Part shown: positions 26,530-37,607 of the stretch, one piece after another
How positions within the stretch are numbered: the stretch's first letter is position 1
Layout: each line of letters begins with the position of its first letter
NCBI GenBank assembly: GCA_027490915.1
Contig: JAIXXG010000128.1
Span: 1 to 50,142 of the forward strand
Source: Microbacteriaceae bacterium
GTDB lineage: Bacteria; Actinomycetota; Actinomycetes; Actinomycetales; Microbacteriaceae
Reading direction: 5' to 3'
Length of the DNA stretch: 50,142 nucleotides
Program-made: the position numbers and the translations under genes
The notes under the pieces: model-generated
Told to the model about the DNA's origin: nothing
Seen by the model: the letters and a program-made list of their open reading frames with translations, nothing else
Database searches by the model: none

Positions 26530-27948
26530 CTAGCCGACGCTGCCTTCCATGTTCATCTCGATGAGCTTGTTGAGCTCGAGGGCGTACTCCATCGGCAGCT
26601 CGCGCGCGATCGGCTCGATGAAGCCGCGCACGATCATCGCCATCGCCTCGTCCTCCGGCAGGCCGCGCGACTGCAGGTAGAACAGCTGCTCTTCGCTGAC
26701 GCGCGACACGGTGGCCTCGTGGCCGAGCTGCACGTCGTCGACGCGGATGTCGATCGCCGGGTAGGTGTCGGAGCGCGAGATCGTGTCGACCAGCAGGGCG
26801 TCGCAGCGTACGGTGTTGGCCGAGTGGTGGGCGTTCGCATCGACGCGCACCTCGCCGCGGTACCCCGCACGGCCACCGCCCCGCGCGATCGACTTCGACA
26901 CGATCGACGACGTCGTGTAGGGCGCCATGTGGATCATCTTCGCGCCCGCGTCCTGGTGCTGACCGGGGCCGGCGAACGCGACGGAGAGGGTCTCCCCCTT
27001 GGCGTGCTCGCCCATGAGGAAGATCGAGGGGTACTTCATCGTCACCTTCGAGCCGATGTTGCCGTCGATCCACTCCATGGTGGCGCCCTCGTGGGCGACG
27101 GCGCGCTTCGTGACAGGGTTGTACACGTTGTTCGACCAGTTCTGGATCGTCGTGTAGCGCACGCGCGCGTTCTTCTTCACGATGATCTCGACGACGGCCG
27201 AGTGCAGGGAGTCGCTCTTGTAGATCGGGGCGGTGCAGCCCTCGATGTAGTGCACGTACGAGCCCTCGTCGGCGATGATGAGCGTGCGCTCGAACTGGCC
27301 CATGTTCTCGGTGTTGATGCGGAAGTACGCCTGCAGCGGGATCTCGACGTGCACCCCCGGCGGCACGTAGACGAACGATCCGCCCGACCACACCGCCGTG
27401 TTCAGGGCCGCGAACTTGTTGTCGCCGGCCGGGATGACCGTGCCGAAGTACTCCTGGAAGTACTCGGGGTGCTCGCGCAGGGCTGTGTCGGTGTCCATGA
27501 AGATGACGCCCTGTGCCTCGAGGTCTTCGCGGATCTGGTGGTACACGACCTCGGATTCGTACTGGGCGGCGACACCCGCGACGAGGCGCTGGCGCTCGGC
27601 CTCGGGGATTCCCAGGCGCTCGTAGGTGTTCTTGATGTCCTCCGGAAGCTCCTCCCACGAGGTCGCCTGCTTCTCGGTGGTGCGCACGAAGTACTTGATG
27701 TTGTCGAAGTCGATGCCCGAGAGATCGGCGCCCCAGAGCGGCATGGGCTTCTGGCCGAAGAGCTTGAGGCCCTTCAGGCGGAGGTCGAGCATCCACTGCG
27801 GCTCGCTCTTCAGGGCCGAGATGTTGCGCACGACGTCCTCATCGATGCCGCGTCGTGCGCCCTCGCCAGCGGCGTCGGGGTCGGACCAGCCGAACTCGTA
27901 TTGCCCGAGGCCCTCGAGCTCCGGTCGGTCGATGAGCACGTCAGACAC
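26530..27948 (-). CDS. sufB: Fe-S cluster assembly protein SufB
   Basis: SufB (472 residues) is the scaffold on which Fe-S clusters form. Seen are [15 protein letters not shown] near the N terminus, [19 protein letters not shown] in the middle, the NTVRCDALL cysteine and the C-terminal [25 protein letters not shown] block. No intein is present, unlike mycobacterial SufB. GTG start with GAAGAGAAGAGGG upstream. It heads the operon and is divergent from ctaA. No sufR repressor gene lies between, although many actinobacteria have one there. Confidence 0.96.
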   Translation of the reverse strand: MSDVLIDRPELEGLGQYEFGWSDPDAAGEGARRGIDEDVVRNISALKSEPQWMLDLRLKGLKLFGQKPMPLWGADLSGIDFDNIKYFVRTTEKQATSWEELPEDIKNTYERLGIPEAERQRLVAGVAAQYESEVVYHQIREDLEAQGVIFMDTDTALREHPEYFQEYFGTVIPAGDNKFAALNTAVWSGGSFVYVPPGVHVEIPLQAYFRINTENMGQFERTLIIADEGSYVHYIEGCTAPIYKSDSLHSAVVEIIVKKNARVRYTTIQNWSNNVYNPVTKRAVAHEGATMEWIDGNIGSKVTMKYPSIFLMGEHAKGETLSVAFAGPGQHQDAGAKMIHMAPYTTSSIVSKSIARGGGRAGYRGEVRVDANAHHSANTVRCDALLVDTISRSDTYPAIDIRVDDVQLGHEATVSRVSEEQLFYLQSRGLPEDEAMAMIVRGFIEPIARELPMEYALELNKLIEMNMEGSVG

Positions 27949-28187
27949 GGTGTCCCTCTTCTCTTCCTCGACCCCAACCGCTGCAGCGGCGGGAGAATTC
28001 CTCGGCGGGCGGCTCTCGTGGCCGCCGGTCCTCCGGCGGCGCTGCTCGGCTGACGCTCACCCTGCGCAACTACACTGGCGGCGTCCGCACGAGCGGAGCG
28101 GCAGGGCCCCTCGGCCCCCGTATCGACAGCGACGGTGAACAGTCCCAGTCTACAGGGGCGAGCGCCGCGAACAGGAGGATGCTGGCT
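27949..28187. promoter_or_regulatory. sufB-ctaA divergent control region with overlapping predicted leaders
   Basis: Plus-strand TACACT (28071-28076) could start ctaA near 28083; minus-strand TAGACT (28147-28152) could start sufB near 28140. If both are used, the two transcripts overlap in antisense for about 57 bases. The sufB leader would be about 190 bases and holds a perfect 8-bp stem with a TCCT loop (28021-28040) and the 12-bp palindrome CCGCTGCAGCGG (27978-27989), a possible operator. AGGAGG at 28173-28178 decides the ctaA start. No other gene is seen in this gap. Confidence 0.45.
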
Positions 28188-29132
28188 GTGAACCGGCTGT
28201 ACCGTTGGCTTCCCGAATCGACCGCCGACCGCCGCGTGCGCGTGCTCGCCTGGGCATCGCTCGTCAGTCAGACCCTGATCGTCGGAACGGGCGGGGCGGT
28301 GCGGCTCACCGGGTCGGGCCTCGGCTGCCCGACGTGGCCGCGGTGCACCGACGACTCGTTCGTCGCGACGCCCGAGATGGGCATCCACGGGATCGTCGAA
28401 TTCGGCAACCGGCTGCTCACCTTCGTGCTGGTGATCATCGCGATCCTGGCCTTCCTGTCGATCCTGCGTCTGCGCCGCGAGCGGCCCGAGCTGCTCCGTC
28501 TCACCGTGGCCCTCGGCGCGGGCATCATCGTGCAGGCGCTCATCGGCGGCATCACGGTGCTCACCGGCCTCAACTCCTGGATCGTCGGCCTGCACTACGT
28601 GGTCTCGGCCGTGCTCGTCGCGCTCGCGACCGTCTACGTCTACCGGGTGTACCGCGGTCAGGCCTCCACCGAGCTCGGCGTGCCCGGCTGGGTGCGGGGC
28701 CTCGCGATCGCGACGGCCGCCGGGGTGTGGGTCACGGTGCTGGTCGGCATCGTCGTGACGGGGTCGGGCCCGCACGCCGGTGACGCGAACACGCCGCGCA
28801 ACGGTCTCGACAGCGAACTGCTGCAGCACTACCACTCGTGGCCCGCCTACATCACCTTCGGCCTCACGCTGCTGCTGATCGTCGTGGCCGCCCGGGTCGG
28901 TCACCGATCGCTGCTGCGGTCGTCGCTCGCCCTGCTCGCCGTCGAGGGTGTGCAGATCGTCGTCGGCATCGCACAGGCCCGCCTCGGGCTTCCCGTGCTG
29001 CTGGTGGGAGTGCACATGGTGCTCGCGTGCGTGCTGGTGGCCGTCATGACGATGGTCGTTCTCACGACGCGGAAGAGCGTCGCGACGAGCGCGCAGCCGT
29101 CCGACCCGGCGCGCGAGCCGGTCGCGGCCTAG
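28188..29132 (+). CDS. ctaA: Heme A synthase (COX15/CtaA)
   Basis: This integral membrane enzyme of 314 residues oxidises heme O to heme A for cytochrome aa3 oxidase. About eight membrane helices are predicted. The GxGxxCPTWPRC loop has a paired C47/C53, and conserved histidines occur in [11 protein letters not shown] (H67), [15 protein letters not shown] and VHMVLAC. I chose GTG 28188 because AGGAGG lies nine bases upstream; the in-frame ATG 28179 abuts that site with no spacer. Its stop shares the tetranucleotide CTAG with the stop of ctaB on the other strand. Confidence 0.93.
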   Translation: MNRLYRWLPESTADRRVRVLAWASLVSQTLIVGTGGAVRLTGSGLGCPTWPRCTDDSFVATPEMGIHGIVEFGNRLLTFVLVIIAILAFLSILRLRRERPELLRLTVALGAGIIVQALIGGITVLTGLNSWIVGLHYVVSAVLVALATVYVYRVYRGQASTELGVPGWVRGLAIATAAGVWVTVLVGIVVTGSGPHAGDANTPRNGLDSELLQHYHSWPAYITFGLTLLLIVVAARVGHRSLLRSSLALLAVEGVQIVVGIAQARLGLPVLLVGVHMVLACVLVAVMTMVVLTTRKSVATSAQPSDPAREPVAA

Positions 29133-30049
29133 AACGGCAGCAGCGGGTCGATCCCCACGGCCACGAACAGCAGCGTCAGGTACGAGATGCTGGCGTGGAA
29201 GACGCGCATCGGCGCCGCCTCCTCACCGCGGACCGCACGGCCGTAGAGCCGGTGGCTCTCGACGATGAACCAGCCGCCGGCCAGCACCGCCACCGCCGTG
29301 TAGAGCGCCCCCATCGGGGCGATCGGGATGAGCAGCAGGGATGCTGCGACAGTGGCCCAGGCGTAGAGGATGACCTGCACGCCCACCGTGGCGCGGTCGC
29401 GGATGACCGCGAGCATCGGCACCTCAGCGGCGGCGTAGTCGTCGCGGTACTTCATCGACAGCGGCCAGTAGTGCGGCGGGGTCCACAGGAAGACCACGAG
29501 GAACAGGATGACCGGCGGCCAGTCGAGCGAGCCGGTGACGGCCGACCAGCCGATGAGCACCGGGAAGCAGCCGGCGATGCCGCCCCAGATGATGTTCTGC
29601 TCGGTGCGCCGCTTGAGCACCAGCGTGTAGATGACGACGTAGAACACGATCGCCGCCAACGACAGCGAGGCCGCGAGCCAGTTCGTAGTGAGTGCGAGCC
29701 AGAGGATCGAGATGACACCGATGGCGTAGGCGAAGACGAGGGCCGAGCGGTCGGAGATCTCGCCCGTCACGAGCGGCCGATTCTTCGTGCGGTTCATCAG
29801 CCGGTCGATGTCGCGGTCGATGTACATGTTGAACGCCCCGGCGGATCCGGCCGAGAGCGCACCGCCGATGAGAGTCGCGAACACCAGGCCGATGCTCGGC
29901 AGACCGTCGGCGGCCAGGATCATCACCGGCGCCGTCGTGACGAGCAGCAGCTCGATGACGCGGGGCTTGGTGAGGGCGACGTACGCACCGATGGTCCGAC
30001 GGAGGCTCCGCGGTCGCGTCGTGACGGCGTGATCGAGAGCGGTGTCCAT
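29129..30049 (-). CDS. ctaB: Protoheme IX farnesyltransferase (heme O synthase)
   Basis: This UbiA-family membrane prenyltransferase of 306 residues converts heme B to heme O, the substrate of CtaA. The prenyl-binding aspartate motif is [20 protein letters not shown], with a second polar loop at [17 protein letters not shown] and about eight helices. AAGGAG precedes the ATG; a TAGACT at 30080-30085 is the likely -10. It converges on ctaA and is divergent from tkt. Confidence 0.95.
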   Translation of the reverse strand: MDTALDHAVTTRPRSLRRTIGAYVALTKPRVIELLLVTTAPVMILAADGLPSIGLVFATLIGGALSAGSAGAFNMYIDRDIDRLMNRTKNRPLVTGEISDRSALVFAYAIGVISILWLALTTNWLAASLSLAAIVFYVVIYTLVLKRRTEQNIIWGGIAGCFPVLIGWSAVTGSLDWPPVILFLVVFLWTPPHYWPLSMKYRDDYAAAEVPMLAVIRDRATVGVQVILYAWATVAASLLLIPIAPMGALYTAVAVLAGGWFIVESHRLYGRAVRGEEAAPMRVFHASISYLTLLFVAVGIDPLLPF

Positions 30050-30079
30050 GGCTCCTTCTTCGGTACGGAGGGCGCGCTC

Positions 30080-30085
30080 AGTCTA
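30080..30085 (-). promoter_or_regulatory. -10 element of ctaB
   Basis: TAGACT on the minus strand predicts a leader of about 23 bases that contains the AAGGAG ribosome site. Confidence 0.5.
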
Positions 30086-30140
30086 CGGGAGGCCGGCTCG
30101 GAGCCCGCCCAGCGAACCCGGAGCGGCATACGAGGCTCCC

Positions 30141-30146
30141 TATACT
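30141..30146 (+). promoter_or_regulatory. -10 element of the tkt-pgl operon
   Basis: TATACT, the closest match to consensus in the window, predicts an 80-base tkt leader. In that leader ACGATG (30158-30163) can pair with CATCGT (30174-30179), or GACGA with TCGTC one base away, giving two competing hairpins. The -35 is not clear. Confidence 0.5.
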
Positions 30147-30233
30147 GGCGGGGGCCGACGATGTCCTGCTCGTCATCGTGCGCGCAGGAGCCGGAGGCGA
30201 CCATCCGACCTCACGAAAGGCCACCACCCGCCC

Positions 30234-32324
30234 ATGACCGAGCTCACCTGGGACGACCTCGACCGCGCGGCCGTCGACACGGCCCGACTGCTGGCCGCTG
30301 ACGCCGTCGAGAAGGTCGGCAACGGCCACCCCGGCACCGCGATGTCGCTCGCGCCCGTCGCCTACCTCCTGCACCAGAAGGTCATGCAGCACGACCCCAG
30401 TGACCCCCACTGGCTCGGTCGCGACCGGTTCATCCTCTCGGCGGGCCACAGCTCGCTCACGCAGTACGTGCAGCTCTACCTCGGCGGATACGGACTCGAG
30501 CTGGACGACCTCAAGGCGCTGCGCACCTGGGGCTCGAAGACGCCCGGCCACCCCGAGTACGGCCACACCGACGGCGTCGAGATCACGACCGGTCCGCTCG
30601 GACAGGGTCTCGCCTCGGCCGTGGGCTTCGCCTACGCCGCGCGCTTCGAGCGCGGTCTGCTCGACCCCGAGACCCCGGTCGGCGAGAGCGTGTTCGACCA
30701 CCACGTCTACGTCATCGCCGGTGATGGCGACATCCAGGAGGGCGTGACGAGCGAGGCGGGATCGCTCGCCGGCCACCAGCAGCTCGGCAACCTCGTCGTC
30801 ATCTACGACTCGAACCAGATCTCGATCGAGGACGACACCGACATCGCCTTCACCGAGGACGTCGCGGCGCGCTACGCCAGCTACGGCTGGCACGTGCAGA
30901 CCGTCGACTGGAAGAAGACCGGCGCCTACGTCGAGGATGTCCACGCCCTGCACGCGGCCATCGAGGCAGCGAAGGCCGAGACCGGCAAGCCCAGCATCAT
31001 CATCCTGAAGACGATCATCGGCTGGCCCGCTCCGACCAAGCAGAACACCGGCAAGATCCACGGCTCCGCCCTCGGCGCCGACGAGCTCGCGGCGACGAAG
31101 CGCGTGATGGGCTTCGACCCCGAGCAGCACTTCGTCGTGAGCGACGAGGTCATCGCCCACACCCGCGGCGCCGTCGCGCGCGGAGCCGAGCGGCGCGCCG
31201 CGTGGCAGTCGCGCTTCGACGCCTGGGCCGCCGCCAACCCGCAGCGCAAGGCGCTGCTCGACCGGATGCTCGCGGGCGAGCTGCCCGCCGAGCTCGATGC
31301 CGCCCTTCCGGTGTTCGAGGGCGGCACGAGCCTCTCGACCCGCGCGGCGAGCGGCAAGGTCATCAACGCCATCGCGGGCGTGCTGCCCGAGTTCTGGGGC
31401 GGCTCGGCCGACCTCGCCGAGTCGAACCTGACGACGATCACCGGCGGCGGCTCCTTCGCCCCGAGCGAGCATTCGACCCACGAGTGGCAGGCCAACCCCT
31501 ACGGCCGTGTGCTGCACTTCGGCATCCGCGAGCACGCGATGGGCGCGATCCTGAACGGCATCGCCCTGCACGGCCGCACTCGCGTCTTCGGCGGAACCTT
31601 CCTGATCTTCAGCGACTACATGCGCCCCTCCGTGCGCCTCGCCGCCCTGATGAACGTGCCGGTCACCTACGTCTGGACGCACGACTCGGTCGCTCTCGGT
31701 GAAGACGGCCCCACCCACCAGCCGATCGAGCAGCTGGCATCGCTGCGGGCCATCCCGGGCCTCTCGATCGTGCGCCCGGCCGACGCCAACGAGACCGCGC
31801 ACGCCTGGAAGGCCGTGCTGGAGCGCCGCTCCCCCGCCGGCATCGCGCTGACCCGCCAGAACGTTCCGGTTCTCAACCGCGGCGCCGACCAGGCGAGCGG
31901 CGAGACCCTCGCCGCGGCGCACCACGTCGCGAAGGGCGCCTACGTGCTCGCCGAGGCGGCGAACGGCTCCCCTGACGTCATCCTGATCGCGACCGGTTCC
32001 GAGGTCTCGGTGGCTCTGGATGCCCGCGCACAGCTCGCCGAGCGCGGCGTGCACGCCCGCGTCGTGTCGGCGCCGTGCCTCGAATGGTTCGACGAGCAGA
32101 GCGCCGACTACCGCGAGTCGGTGCTGCCCGCCGCGGTCACCGCGCGCGTGTCGGTCGAGGCGGGGCTCGCGCTGAGCTGGCACCGCTACGTCGGCGATCG
32201 GGGCCGCACGGTCTCGATCGAGCACTTCGGGGCGTCGGCCGACTACCAGACGCTCTTCCGCGAGTTCGGCATCACGGCCGAGGCCGTCACGACTGCCGCT
32301 CTCGACAGCATCGCGGCGCACTGA
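30234..32324 (+). CDS. tkt: Transketolase
   Basis: This thiamine-diphosphate enzyme of 696 residues moves two-carbon units between sugars in the pentose-phosphate pathway. It has [15 protein letters not shown] near the N terminus, the ThDP motif [15 protein letters not shown], and in the pyrimidine domain [13 protein letters not shown]. Length is normal. Only a weak GAAAGG lies before ATG 30234, at a long spacing. It heads tkt-tal-pgi-zwf-opcA-pgl, the typical actinobacterial order. Confidence 0.97.
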   Translation: MTELTWDDLDRAAVDTARLLAADAVEKVGNGHPGTAMSLAPVAYLLHQKVMQHDPSDPHWLGRDRFILSAGHSSLTQYVQLYLGGYGLELDDLKALRTWGSKTPGHPEYGHTDGVEITTGPLGQGLASAVGFAYAARFERGLLDPETPVGESVFDHHVYVIAGDGDIQEGVTSEAGSLAGHQQLGNLVVIYDSNQISIEDDTDIAFTEDVAARYASYGWHVQTVDWKKTGAYVEDVHALHAAIEAAKAETGKPSIIILKTIIGWPAPTKQNTGKIHGSALGADELAATKRVMGFDPEQHFVVSDEVIAHTRGAVARGAERRAAWQSRFDAWAAANPQRKALLDRMLAGELPAELDAALPVFEGGTSLSTRAASGKVINAIAGVLPEFWGGSADLAESNLTTITGGGSFAPSEHSTHEWQANPYGRVLHFGIREHAMGAILNGIALHGRTRVFGGTFLIFSDYMRPSVRLAALMNVPVTYVWTHDSVALGEDGPTHQPIEQLASLRAIPGLSIVRPADANETAHAWKAVLERRSPAGIALTRQNVPVLNRGADQASGETLAAAHHVAKGAYVLAEAANGSPDVILIATGSEVSVALDARAQLAERGVHARVVSAPCLEWFDEQSADYRESVLPAAVTARVSVEAGLALSWHRYVGDRGRTVSIEHFGASADYQTLFREFGITAEAVTTAALDSIAAH

Positions 32325-32377
32325 TCGCCACGGCCTCCCCTCTCCCACCCGACCACCACCATCGATTCGAGGACGAC

Positions 32378-33487
32378 ATGACCTCCACCCCCACCGCGCA
32401 GCTGAGCGAGCTCGGCGTCAGCATCTGGCTCGACGACCTCTCGCGCGATCGCATCACCTCCGGCGGTCTCGCCGCCCTCATCACCGAGCGCAACGTCGTC
32501 GGCGTGACCACCAACCCGACGATCTTCGCCTCGGCGCTCGCAACCGGCACGACGTACGACGCCCAGATCCGAGAGCTCGCCGCGGCCGGGGCCGACGTGA
32601 GCGCCGCTGTCTTCGAGATCACGACGGACGACGTCGCGGCGGCGAGCGACATCTTCGCCGGCGTCTACGGGGCGACGGGCGGACAGGACGGCCGCGTGTC
32701 GATCGAGGTCGAGCCCGGGCTGGCGCACGACGCAGCGGGTACGATCGCGCAGGCGCGCGAGCTCTGGACCAAGGTCGGCCGCCCGAACGCGATGATCAAG
32801 ATCCCCGCCACGCTCGAGGGCCTGGAGGCGATCACCGAGACCATCGCCGCCGGCATCAGCGTCAACGTCACGCTCATCTTCAGCCTCGACCGGCACCGCG
32901 CCGTCATCGACGCCTACCTGGCCGGACTCGAGAAGGCGCACGCCGCGGGAATCGACCTGTCGACGATCCACTCGGTCGCCTCGTTCTTCGTCTCGCGCGT
33001 CGACACGGAGATCGACCGCCGCCTCACCGAGCTCGGCACGCCCGAGGCGCTCGCCCTCAAGAGCAAGGCGGGCATCGCCAACGCACGACTCGCCTACGAG
33101 GTCTTCGAGCAGGCGTTCGCGACCGACCGCGCCGCCGCGCTGCTCGCGGCAGGGGCGAACGTCCAGCGGCCGCTGTGGGCGTCCACCGGCGTCAAGGACC
33201 CGAGCCTGCCCGACACCCTGTACGTGACCGAGCTCGCCGTCGGTCGCACCGTCAACACGATGCCCGAGAAGACCCTGCAGGCGACCTACGATCACGGCGT
33301 GATCACCGGCGACACCGTCTCGGGCAGCTACGACGAGGCCCGCGAGGTGCTGGCCGCCCTGGCCGACCTCGGCATCTCGTACGACGAGGTCACGGCCCTC
33401 CTCGAGCGGGAGGGCGTCGAGAAGTTCATCGTCAGCTGGAACGAGCTGCTCGACACGGTGAGCGCCGCGCTCGAGGCCGCCCGGTGA
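32378..33487 (+). CDS. tal: Transaldolase
   Basis: This cytoplasmic aldolase of 369 residues transfers a dihydroxyacetone unit from sedoheptulose-7-phosphate to glyceraldehyde-3-phosphate. It matches the actinobacterial transaldolase subfamily: [15 protein letters not shown], the Schiff-base lysine in [13 protein letters not shown], and the [18 protein letters not shown] block. GAGGACG precedes the ATG. The 53 bases after tkt hold no terminator. Its stop overlaps the pgi start by four bases (GTGA). Confidence 0.96.
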   Translation: MTSTPTAQLSELGVSIWLDDLSRDRITSGGLAALITERNVVGVTTNPTIFASALATGTTYDAQIRELAAAGADVSAAVFEITTDDVAAASDIFAGVYGATGGQDGRVSIEVEPGLAHDAAGTIAQARELWTKVGRPNAMIKIPATLEGLEAITETIAAGISVNVTLIFSLDRHRAVIDAYLAGLEKAHAAGIDLSTIHSVASFFVSRVDTEIDRRLTELGTPEALALKSKAGIANARLAYEVFEQAFATDRAAALLAAGANVQRPLWASTGVKDPSLPDTLYVTELAVGRTVNTMPEKTLQATYDHGVITGDTVSGSYDEAREVLAALADLGISYDEVTALLEREGVEKFIVSWNELLDTVSAALEAAR

Positions 33488-35079
33488 GCGTGACGGTCGC
33501 CGCCCGCGGCGACGCGCTCTCCGCGATCGAGCGCCACGTGCCCGCGCTCGTCGAGCAGCTCGTGGCGAGCCGCATCACGGCCGGAGACGCGACGCTGTGG
33601 GGGCCCGCCGCCGAGGCGGAGGCGAGCATCCGCCTCGGGTGGACCCAGGCGGTCGCGATCTCGCGCCCGCTCGTCGCCGAGATCGCCACCCTGCGCGCCC
33701 AGCTGCACGAACGGGGAGTCACCCGCATCGTTCTCTGCGGCATGGGAGGCTCCTCCCTCGCGCCCGAGGTCATCACCCGCACGGCGGGCGTCGAGCTCAC
33801 CGTGCTCGACTCGACCGACCCCGGGCAGGTCGCCTCGGCGCTCGACGACCACCTCGGCCACACGGCTGTGGTGGTCTCGTCGAAGTCGGGCTCGACCGTC
33901 GAGACCGACAGCCAGAAGCGCAGCTTCGAGGCCGCATTCCGGGCGATCGGCGTCGACCCGACCGAGCGCATCATCGTGGTGACCGACCCGGGCTCGCCGC
34001 TCGAGCAGGCGTCGCTGGCGGCCGGCTACCGCGTGTTCACGGCCGACCCGACGGTCGGCGGGCGGTACTCCGCGCTGACGGCGTTCGGCCTCGTCCCCTC
34101 CGGTCTCGCGGGTGTCGATCTGGATGCCCTGCTCGACGAGGCGGAGGCCGCGAGCCTCCTCCTCGCGATCGACCGCGCCGACAACCCCGGTCTGCAGCTC
34201 GGCGCGGCCATCGCCGGCACCGCGCCGCTGCGGGACAAGCTCGTGATCGTCGCCGACGGCACGCACATCCTCGGGCTCGGCGACTGGATCGAGCAGCTCA
34301 TCGCGGAATCGACCGGCAAGGAGGGCCGCGGCGTGCTGCCGGTGGTCGTCGAGCCCGACGCGCCGGAGCTGACGAGCGGTGCCCCCGACGTGCAGGTCGT
34401 TCGCCTGGTCGCCGACGCTCGGGCGACCCGCGAGGTCGAGCGCGGCGAGGTCGAGGTCTCCGGATCGCTCGGAGCCCAGCTGCTCACGTGGCAGTACGCG
34501 ACCGCCGTCGCCGGTGTGCTCCTCGGCATCAACCCCTTCGATCAGCCCGACGTGGAGTCGGCGAAGGTCGCGGCGCGCGGTCTGCTCGACGCCCGGCCCG
34601 AGCCGGTGGCCGCGGCGTTCGTCGATCAGGGTGTCGAGGTGGTCGGCCCGGCCGAGCTGCTGGCGGGAGCATCCCGTCTCGAGGAGGCCATTGCGCGTCT
34701 CGAGGCCGTCGTTCCCGCCGACGGGTACATCGCCGTGCAGGCCTACCTCGATCGCATCGCCCACGCCGACCTCGCGGCGGTGCGCGGGGCCGTCGCGCAG
34801 CGCACCGGTCGTCCGGTGACCTTCGGCTGGGGACCGCGCTTCCTGCACTCCACCGGCCAGTACCACAAGGGCGGCCCCGCGCGCGGTGTGTTCCTGCAGA
34901 TCACCGGCCGTCTGGCGGACGACCTGAGCATCCCCGACCGCCCCTTCAGCTACGCCGAGCTGATCGCCGCACAGGCAGCGGGCGACGCCGCGGTGCTCGC
35001 CGCGGCGGGCATGCCCGTCGTCACCCTCCGCGTCCACGACGCCGCCGCCCTCGACGCGGTGCGCGCCGCGCTCCGCTGA
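33484..35079 (+). CDS. pgi: Glucose-6-phosphate isomerase
   Basis: This SIS-fold isomerase of 531 residues interconverts glucose-6- and fructose-6-phosphate. It belongs to the divergent actinobacterial type found between tal and zwf. Visible are [14 protein letters not shown], the phosphate-binding [26 protein letters not shown] and a C-terminal [16 protein letters not shown] containing a likely catalytic lysine. The translated GTG overlaps the tal stop. Some relatives are annotated as bifunctional transaldolase/isomerase fusions; here the two are separate genes. Confidence 0.93.
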   Translation: MSVTVAARGDALSAIERHVPALVEQLVASRITAGDATLWGPAAEAEASIRLGWTQAVAISRPLVAEIATLRAQLHERGVTRIVLCGMGGSSLAPEVITRTAGVELTVLDSTDPGQVASALDDHLGHTAVVVSSKSGSTVETDSQKRSFEAAFRAIGVDPTERIIVVTDPGSPLEQASLAAGYRVFTADPTVGGRYSALTAFGLVPSGLAGVDLDALLDEAEAASLLLAIDRADNPGLQLGAAIAGTAPLRDKLVIVADGTHILGLGDWIEQLIAESTGKEGRGVLPVVVEPDAPELTSGAPDVQVVRLVADARATREVERGEVEVSGSLGAQLLTWQYATAVAGVLLGINPFDQPDVESAKVAARGLLDARPEPVAAAFVDQGVEVVGPAELLAGASRLEEAIARLEAVVPADGYIAVQAYLDRIAHADLAAVRGAVAQRTGRPVTFGWGPRFLHSTGQYHKGGPARGVFLQITGRLADDLSIPDRPFSYAELIAAQAAGDAAVLAAAGMPVVTLRVHDAAALDAVRAALR

Positions 35080-35105
35080 CCCGCTCTGCCACCACGAGGA
35101 GAACC

Positions 35106-36647
35106 ATGGCCCCGGTCGCCATCGACCGCGACAGCAATCCGCTCCGCTCCCCTGACGATCGTCGGCTGAACCGCATCGCCGGTCCCAGCAGCCTGATCAT
35201 CTTCGGCGTCACGGGCGACCTGTCGCGCAAGAAGCTCATGCCGGCCGTCTACGACCTGGCCAATCGCGGGCTCCTCCCGCCGGGGTTCGCGCTCGTCGGA
35301 TTCGCGCGCCGCGACTGGGAGACGCAGGACTTCGAGCAGGTCGTGCACGACGCGGTCAAGCAGTACGCGCGCACCCCCTTCCACGAGGAGGTGTGGCGCC
35401 AGCTGTCCGCGGGCATCCGGTTCGTGTCGGGCGACTTCGACGACGACGACGCCTTCGCGCGCCTCGCCGACACGCTCGCCGAGCTCGACCGCGAGCGCGG
35501 CACGATGGGCAACCACGCGTTCTATCTGTCGATCCCGCCGAAGTCGTTCCCGCTCGTCACGGAGCAGCTGCGGCGCAGCGGCCTCGCCGAGGCGAAGGCC
35601 GGCGAGTGGCGGCGCGTCGTCATCGAGAAGCCGTTCGGCAGCGACCTGCAGACCGCTCGCGAGCTCAACGATGTGGTCGAGTCGGTGTTCCCCGCCGACT
35701 CGGTGTTCCGCATCGACCACTACCTGGGCAAGGAGACGGTGCAGAACATCCTCGCCCTGCGCTTCGCCAACATGCTCTACGAGCCCATCTGGAACGCCAA
35801 CTACGTGGACCACGTGCAGATCACGATGGCCGAGGACATCGGCGTCGGCGGCCGTGCGGGCTACTACGACGGCATCGGGGCAGCGCGCGACGTCATCCAG
35901 AACCACCTCCTCCAGCTGCTCGCGCTCACGGCGATGGAGGAGCCGGTGTCGTTCGACGCCGCCGACCTGCGCGCCGAGAAGGAGAAGGTGCTGTCCGCGG
36001 TGCGCCTGCCGCGCGATCTGGCGACCGGCACGGCGCGCGGCCAGTACGCGAGCGGCTGGCAGGGCGGCGAGTGGGTGCCGGGCTTCCTCGAGGAGGAGGG
36101 CATGAACCCCGAGTCGGTCACCGAGACCTACGCGGCCATGCGCCTCGACATCAACACGCGCCGCTGGGCGGGGGTGCCCTTCTACCTGCGCGCCGGCAAG
36201 CGGCTCGGCCGCCGGGTGACCGAGATCGCGGTCGTCTTCAAGCGCGCACCGCAGTACCTCTTCGCCGAGGCGCAGACCTCGGCCCTCGGGCAGAACGCCC
36301 TCGTCATCCGCGTGCAGCCCGACGAGGGCGTCACCATCCGCTTCGGGTCGAAGGTTCCCGGCGCGGGCATGCAGGTGCGCGACGTCACCATGGACTTCGG
36401 CTACGGGCACGCCTTCACCGAGGCGAGCCCCGAAGCCTACGAGCGGCTGATCCTGGATGTGCTGCTCGGCGACCCGCCGCTGTTCCCGCGGCACGAGGAG
36501 GTCGAGCTGAGCTGGCGCATCCTCGACCCGATCGAGGAGTTCTGGGCGACCCAGGGTCGGCCCGAGCAGTACGCACCCGGAACCTGGGGGCCGCAGTCCG
36601 CCGACGACCTGCTGGCCCGCGATGGACGCGTCTGGAGGCGCCCGTGA
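35106..36647 (+). CDS. zwf: Glucose-6-phosphate 1-dehydrogenase
   Basis: This 513-residue enzyme oxidises glucose-6-phosphate to 6-phosphogluconolactone, producing NADPH. The NADP site is FGVTGDLSRKKLMPA and the active site is RIDHYLGKETVQN. GAGGAG precedes the ATG by a normal spacer. Its stop overlaps the opcA start by four bases (GTGA), matching the known dependence of actinobacterial G6PD on OpcA. Confidence 0.97.
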   Translation: MAPVAIDRDSNPLRSPDDRRLNRIAGPSSLIIFGVTGDLSRKKLMPAVYDLANRGLLPPGFALVGFARRDWETQDFEQVVHDAVKQYARTPFHEEVWRQLSAGIRFVSGDFDDDDAFARLADTLAELDRERGTMGNHAFYLSIPPKSFPLVTEQLRRSGLAEAKAGEWRRVVIEKPFGSDLQTARELNDVVESVFPADSVFRIDHYLGKETVQNILALRFANMLYEPIWNANYVDHVQITMAEDIGVGGRAGYYDGIGAARDVIQNHLLQLLALTAMEEPVSFDAADLRAEKEKVLSAVRLPRDLATGTARGQYASGWQGGEWVPGFLEEEGMNPESVTETYAAMRLDINTRRWAGVPFYLRAGKRLGRRVTEIAVVFKRAPQYLFAEAQTSALGQNALVIRVQPDEGVTIRFGSKVPGAGMQVRDVTMDFGYGHAFTEASPEAYERLILDVLLGDPPLFPRHEEVELSWRILDPIEEFWATQGRPEQYAPGTWGPQSADDLLARDGRVWRRP

Positions 36648-37576
36648 TCATCGATCTGCCCGACACCACGGCCAGCCAGGTCTCGAAGACCCTGGTGCGC
36701 ATCCGCGATGAGGCGGGGGCGGTCGCGCTGGGGCGCGTGCTCACCCTCATCATCACGAGCGAGATCGGCGAGGAGGAGGACGTCATCGCCGCGGCCAACG
36801 AGGCCTCGCGCGAGCATCCGATGCGCATCATCGTGGTCTCGACCGATCCCGCCGCGGCCACCGCCCGGCTCGACGCCGAGATCCGCGTCGGCGGTGACGC
36901 CGGGGCCTCCGAGGTCATCGTGCTGCGGGCCCACGGCGGCACCGCGACCGATCTTCGCGGACTCGTGACGGGGCTGCTGCTGCCCGACGCGCCCGTCGTG
37001 TCGTGGTGGCCGGGCGAGTGCCCCGACGCCGTCTGCGACACTCCCCTGGGCCGCCTCGCCCAGCGGCGCATCACGGATGCGGGCGCGGCCCGCGACCCGC
37101 ACGAGGCTCTGCGCCGCATCGCCGCGGGGTACCGACCCGGTGACACCGACTTCGCGTGGACCCGGCTCACCCTGTGGCGCGCCCAGCTCGCCGCGGCACT
37201 CGACCAGCCGCCGTACGCCGCGATCACGGCGGTGGAGGTCTCCGGCGCCGCCGATAGCCCGTCGACCTCGCTGCTGGCCGCCTGGCTCGGTCTCCGGCTC
37301 CAGGTCGAGGTGCGGGTGCAGGTCGCCGACGCCTCGGCCGCCGGCGGGATCCACCGCGTCGCGCTGCACCGCGACGCGGGTCCCATCGTGCTCGAGCGCA
37401 CCCGCCCCGGTGTGGCCCGGCTGCAGCAGCCGGGGCAGCCAGACCACGAGCTCTCGCTGCCGCGCCGCGGGCTGCGCGAGTGCCTCGCCGAAGAACTGCG
37501 TAGGCTCGACCCCGACGACGAGTTCGGTGCCGTGCTCGCCAGCGGGTTCGGCGCCGCGACTGTCGCGCAGCGCTGA
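36644..37576 (+). CDS. opcA: Glucose-6-phosphate dehydrogenase assembly protein OpcA
   Basis: OpcA (310 residues) is an actinobacterial and cyanobacterial factor needed for full activity or assembly of Zwf. It starts MIIDLPDTT and has VVSWWPGECPD near residue 120 and a DFAWTRLTLWRAQLAAALD block. The gene order zwf-opcA-pgl is typical. The 4-base overlap with zwf suggests translational coupling in fixed ratio. Confidence 0.95.
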   Translation: MIIDLPDTTASQVSKTLVRIRDEAGAVALGRVLTLIITSEIGEEEDVIAAANEASREHPMRIIVVSTDPAAATARLDAEIRVGGDAGASEVIVLRAHGGTATDLRGLVTGLLLPDAPVVSWWPGECPDAVCDTPLGRLAQRRITDAGAARDPHEALRRIAAGYRPGDTDFAWTRLTLWRAQLAAALDQPPYAAITAVEVSGAADSPSTSLLAAWLGLRLQVEVRVQVADASAAGGIHRVALHRDAGPIVLERTRPGVARLQQPGQPDHELSLPRRGLRECLAEELRRLDPDDEFGAVLASGFGAATVAQR

Positions 37577-37607
37577 CACCGGGCATCGCAGGGAGGCACC
37601 CACCACC

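Noticed and set aside
25343-27796. An 817-codon minus-strand frame shifted relative to sufB and sufD.
   Set aside because: It crosses both genes out of frame and gives an Arg/Pro-rich product with no fold.
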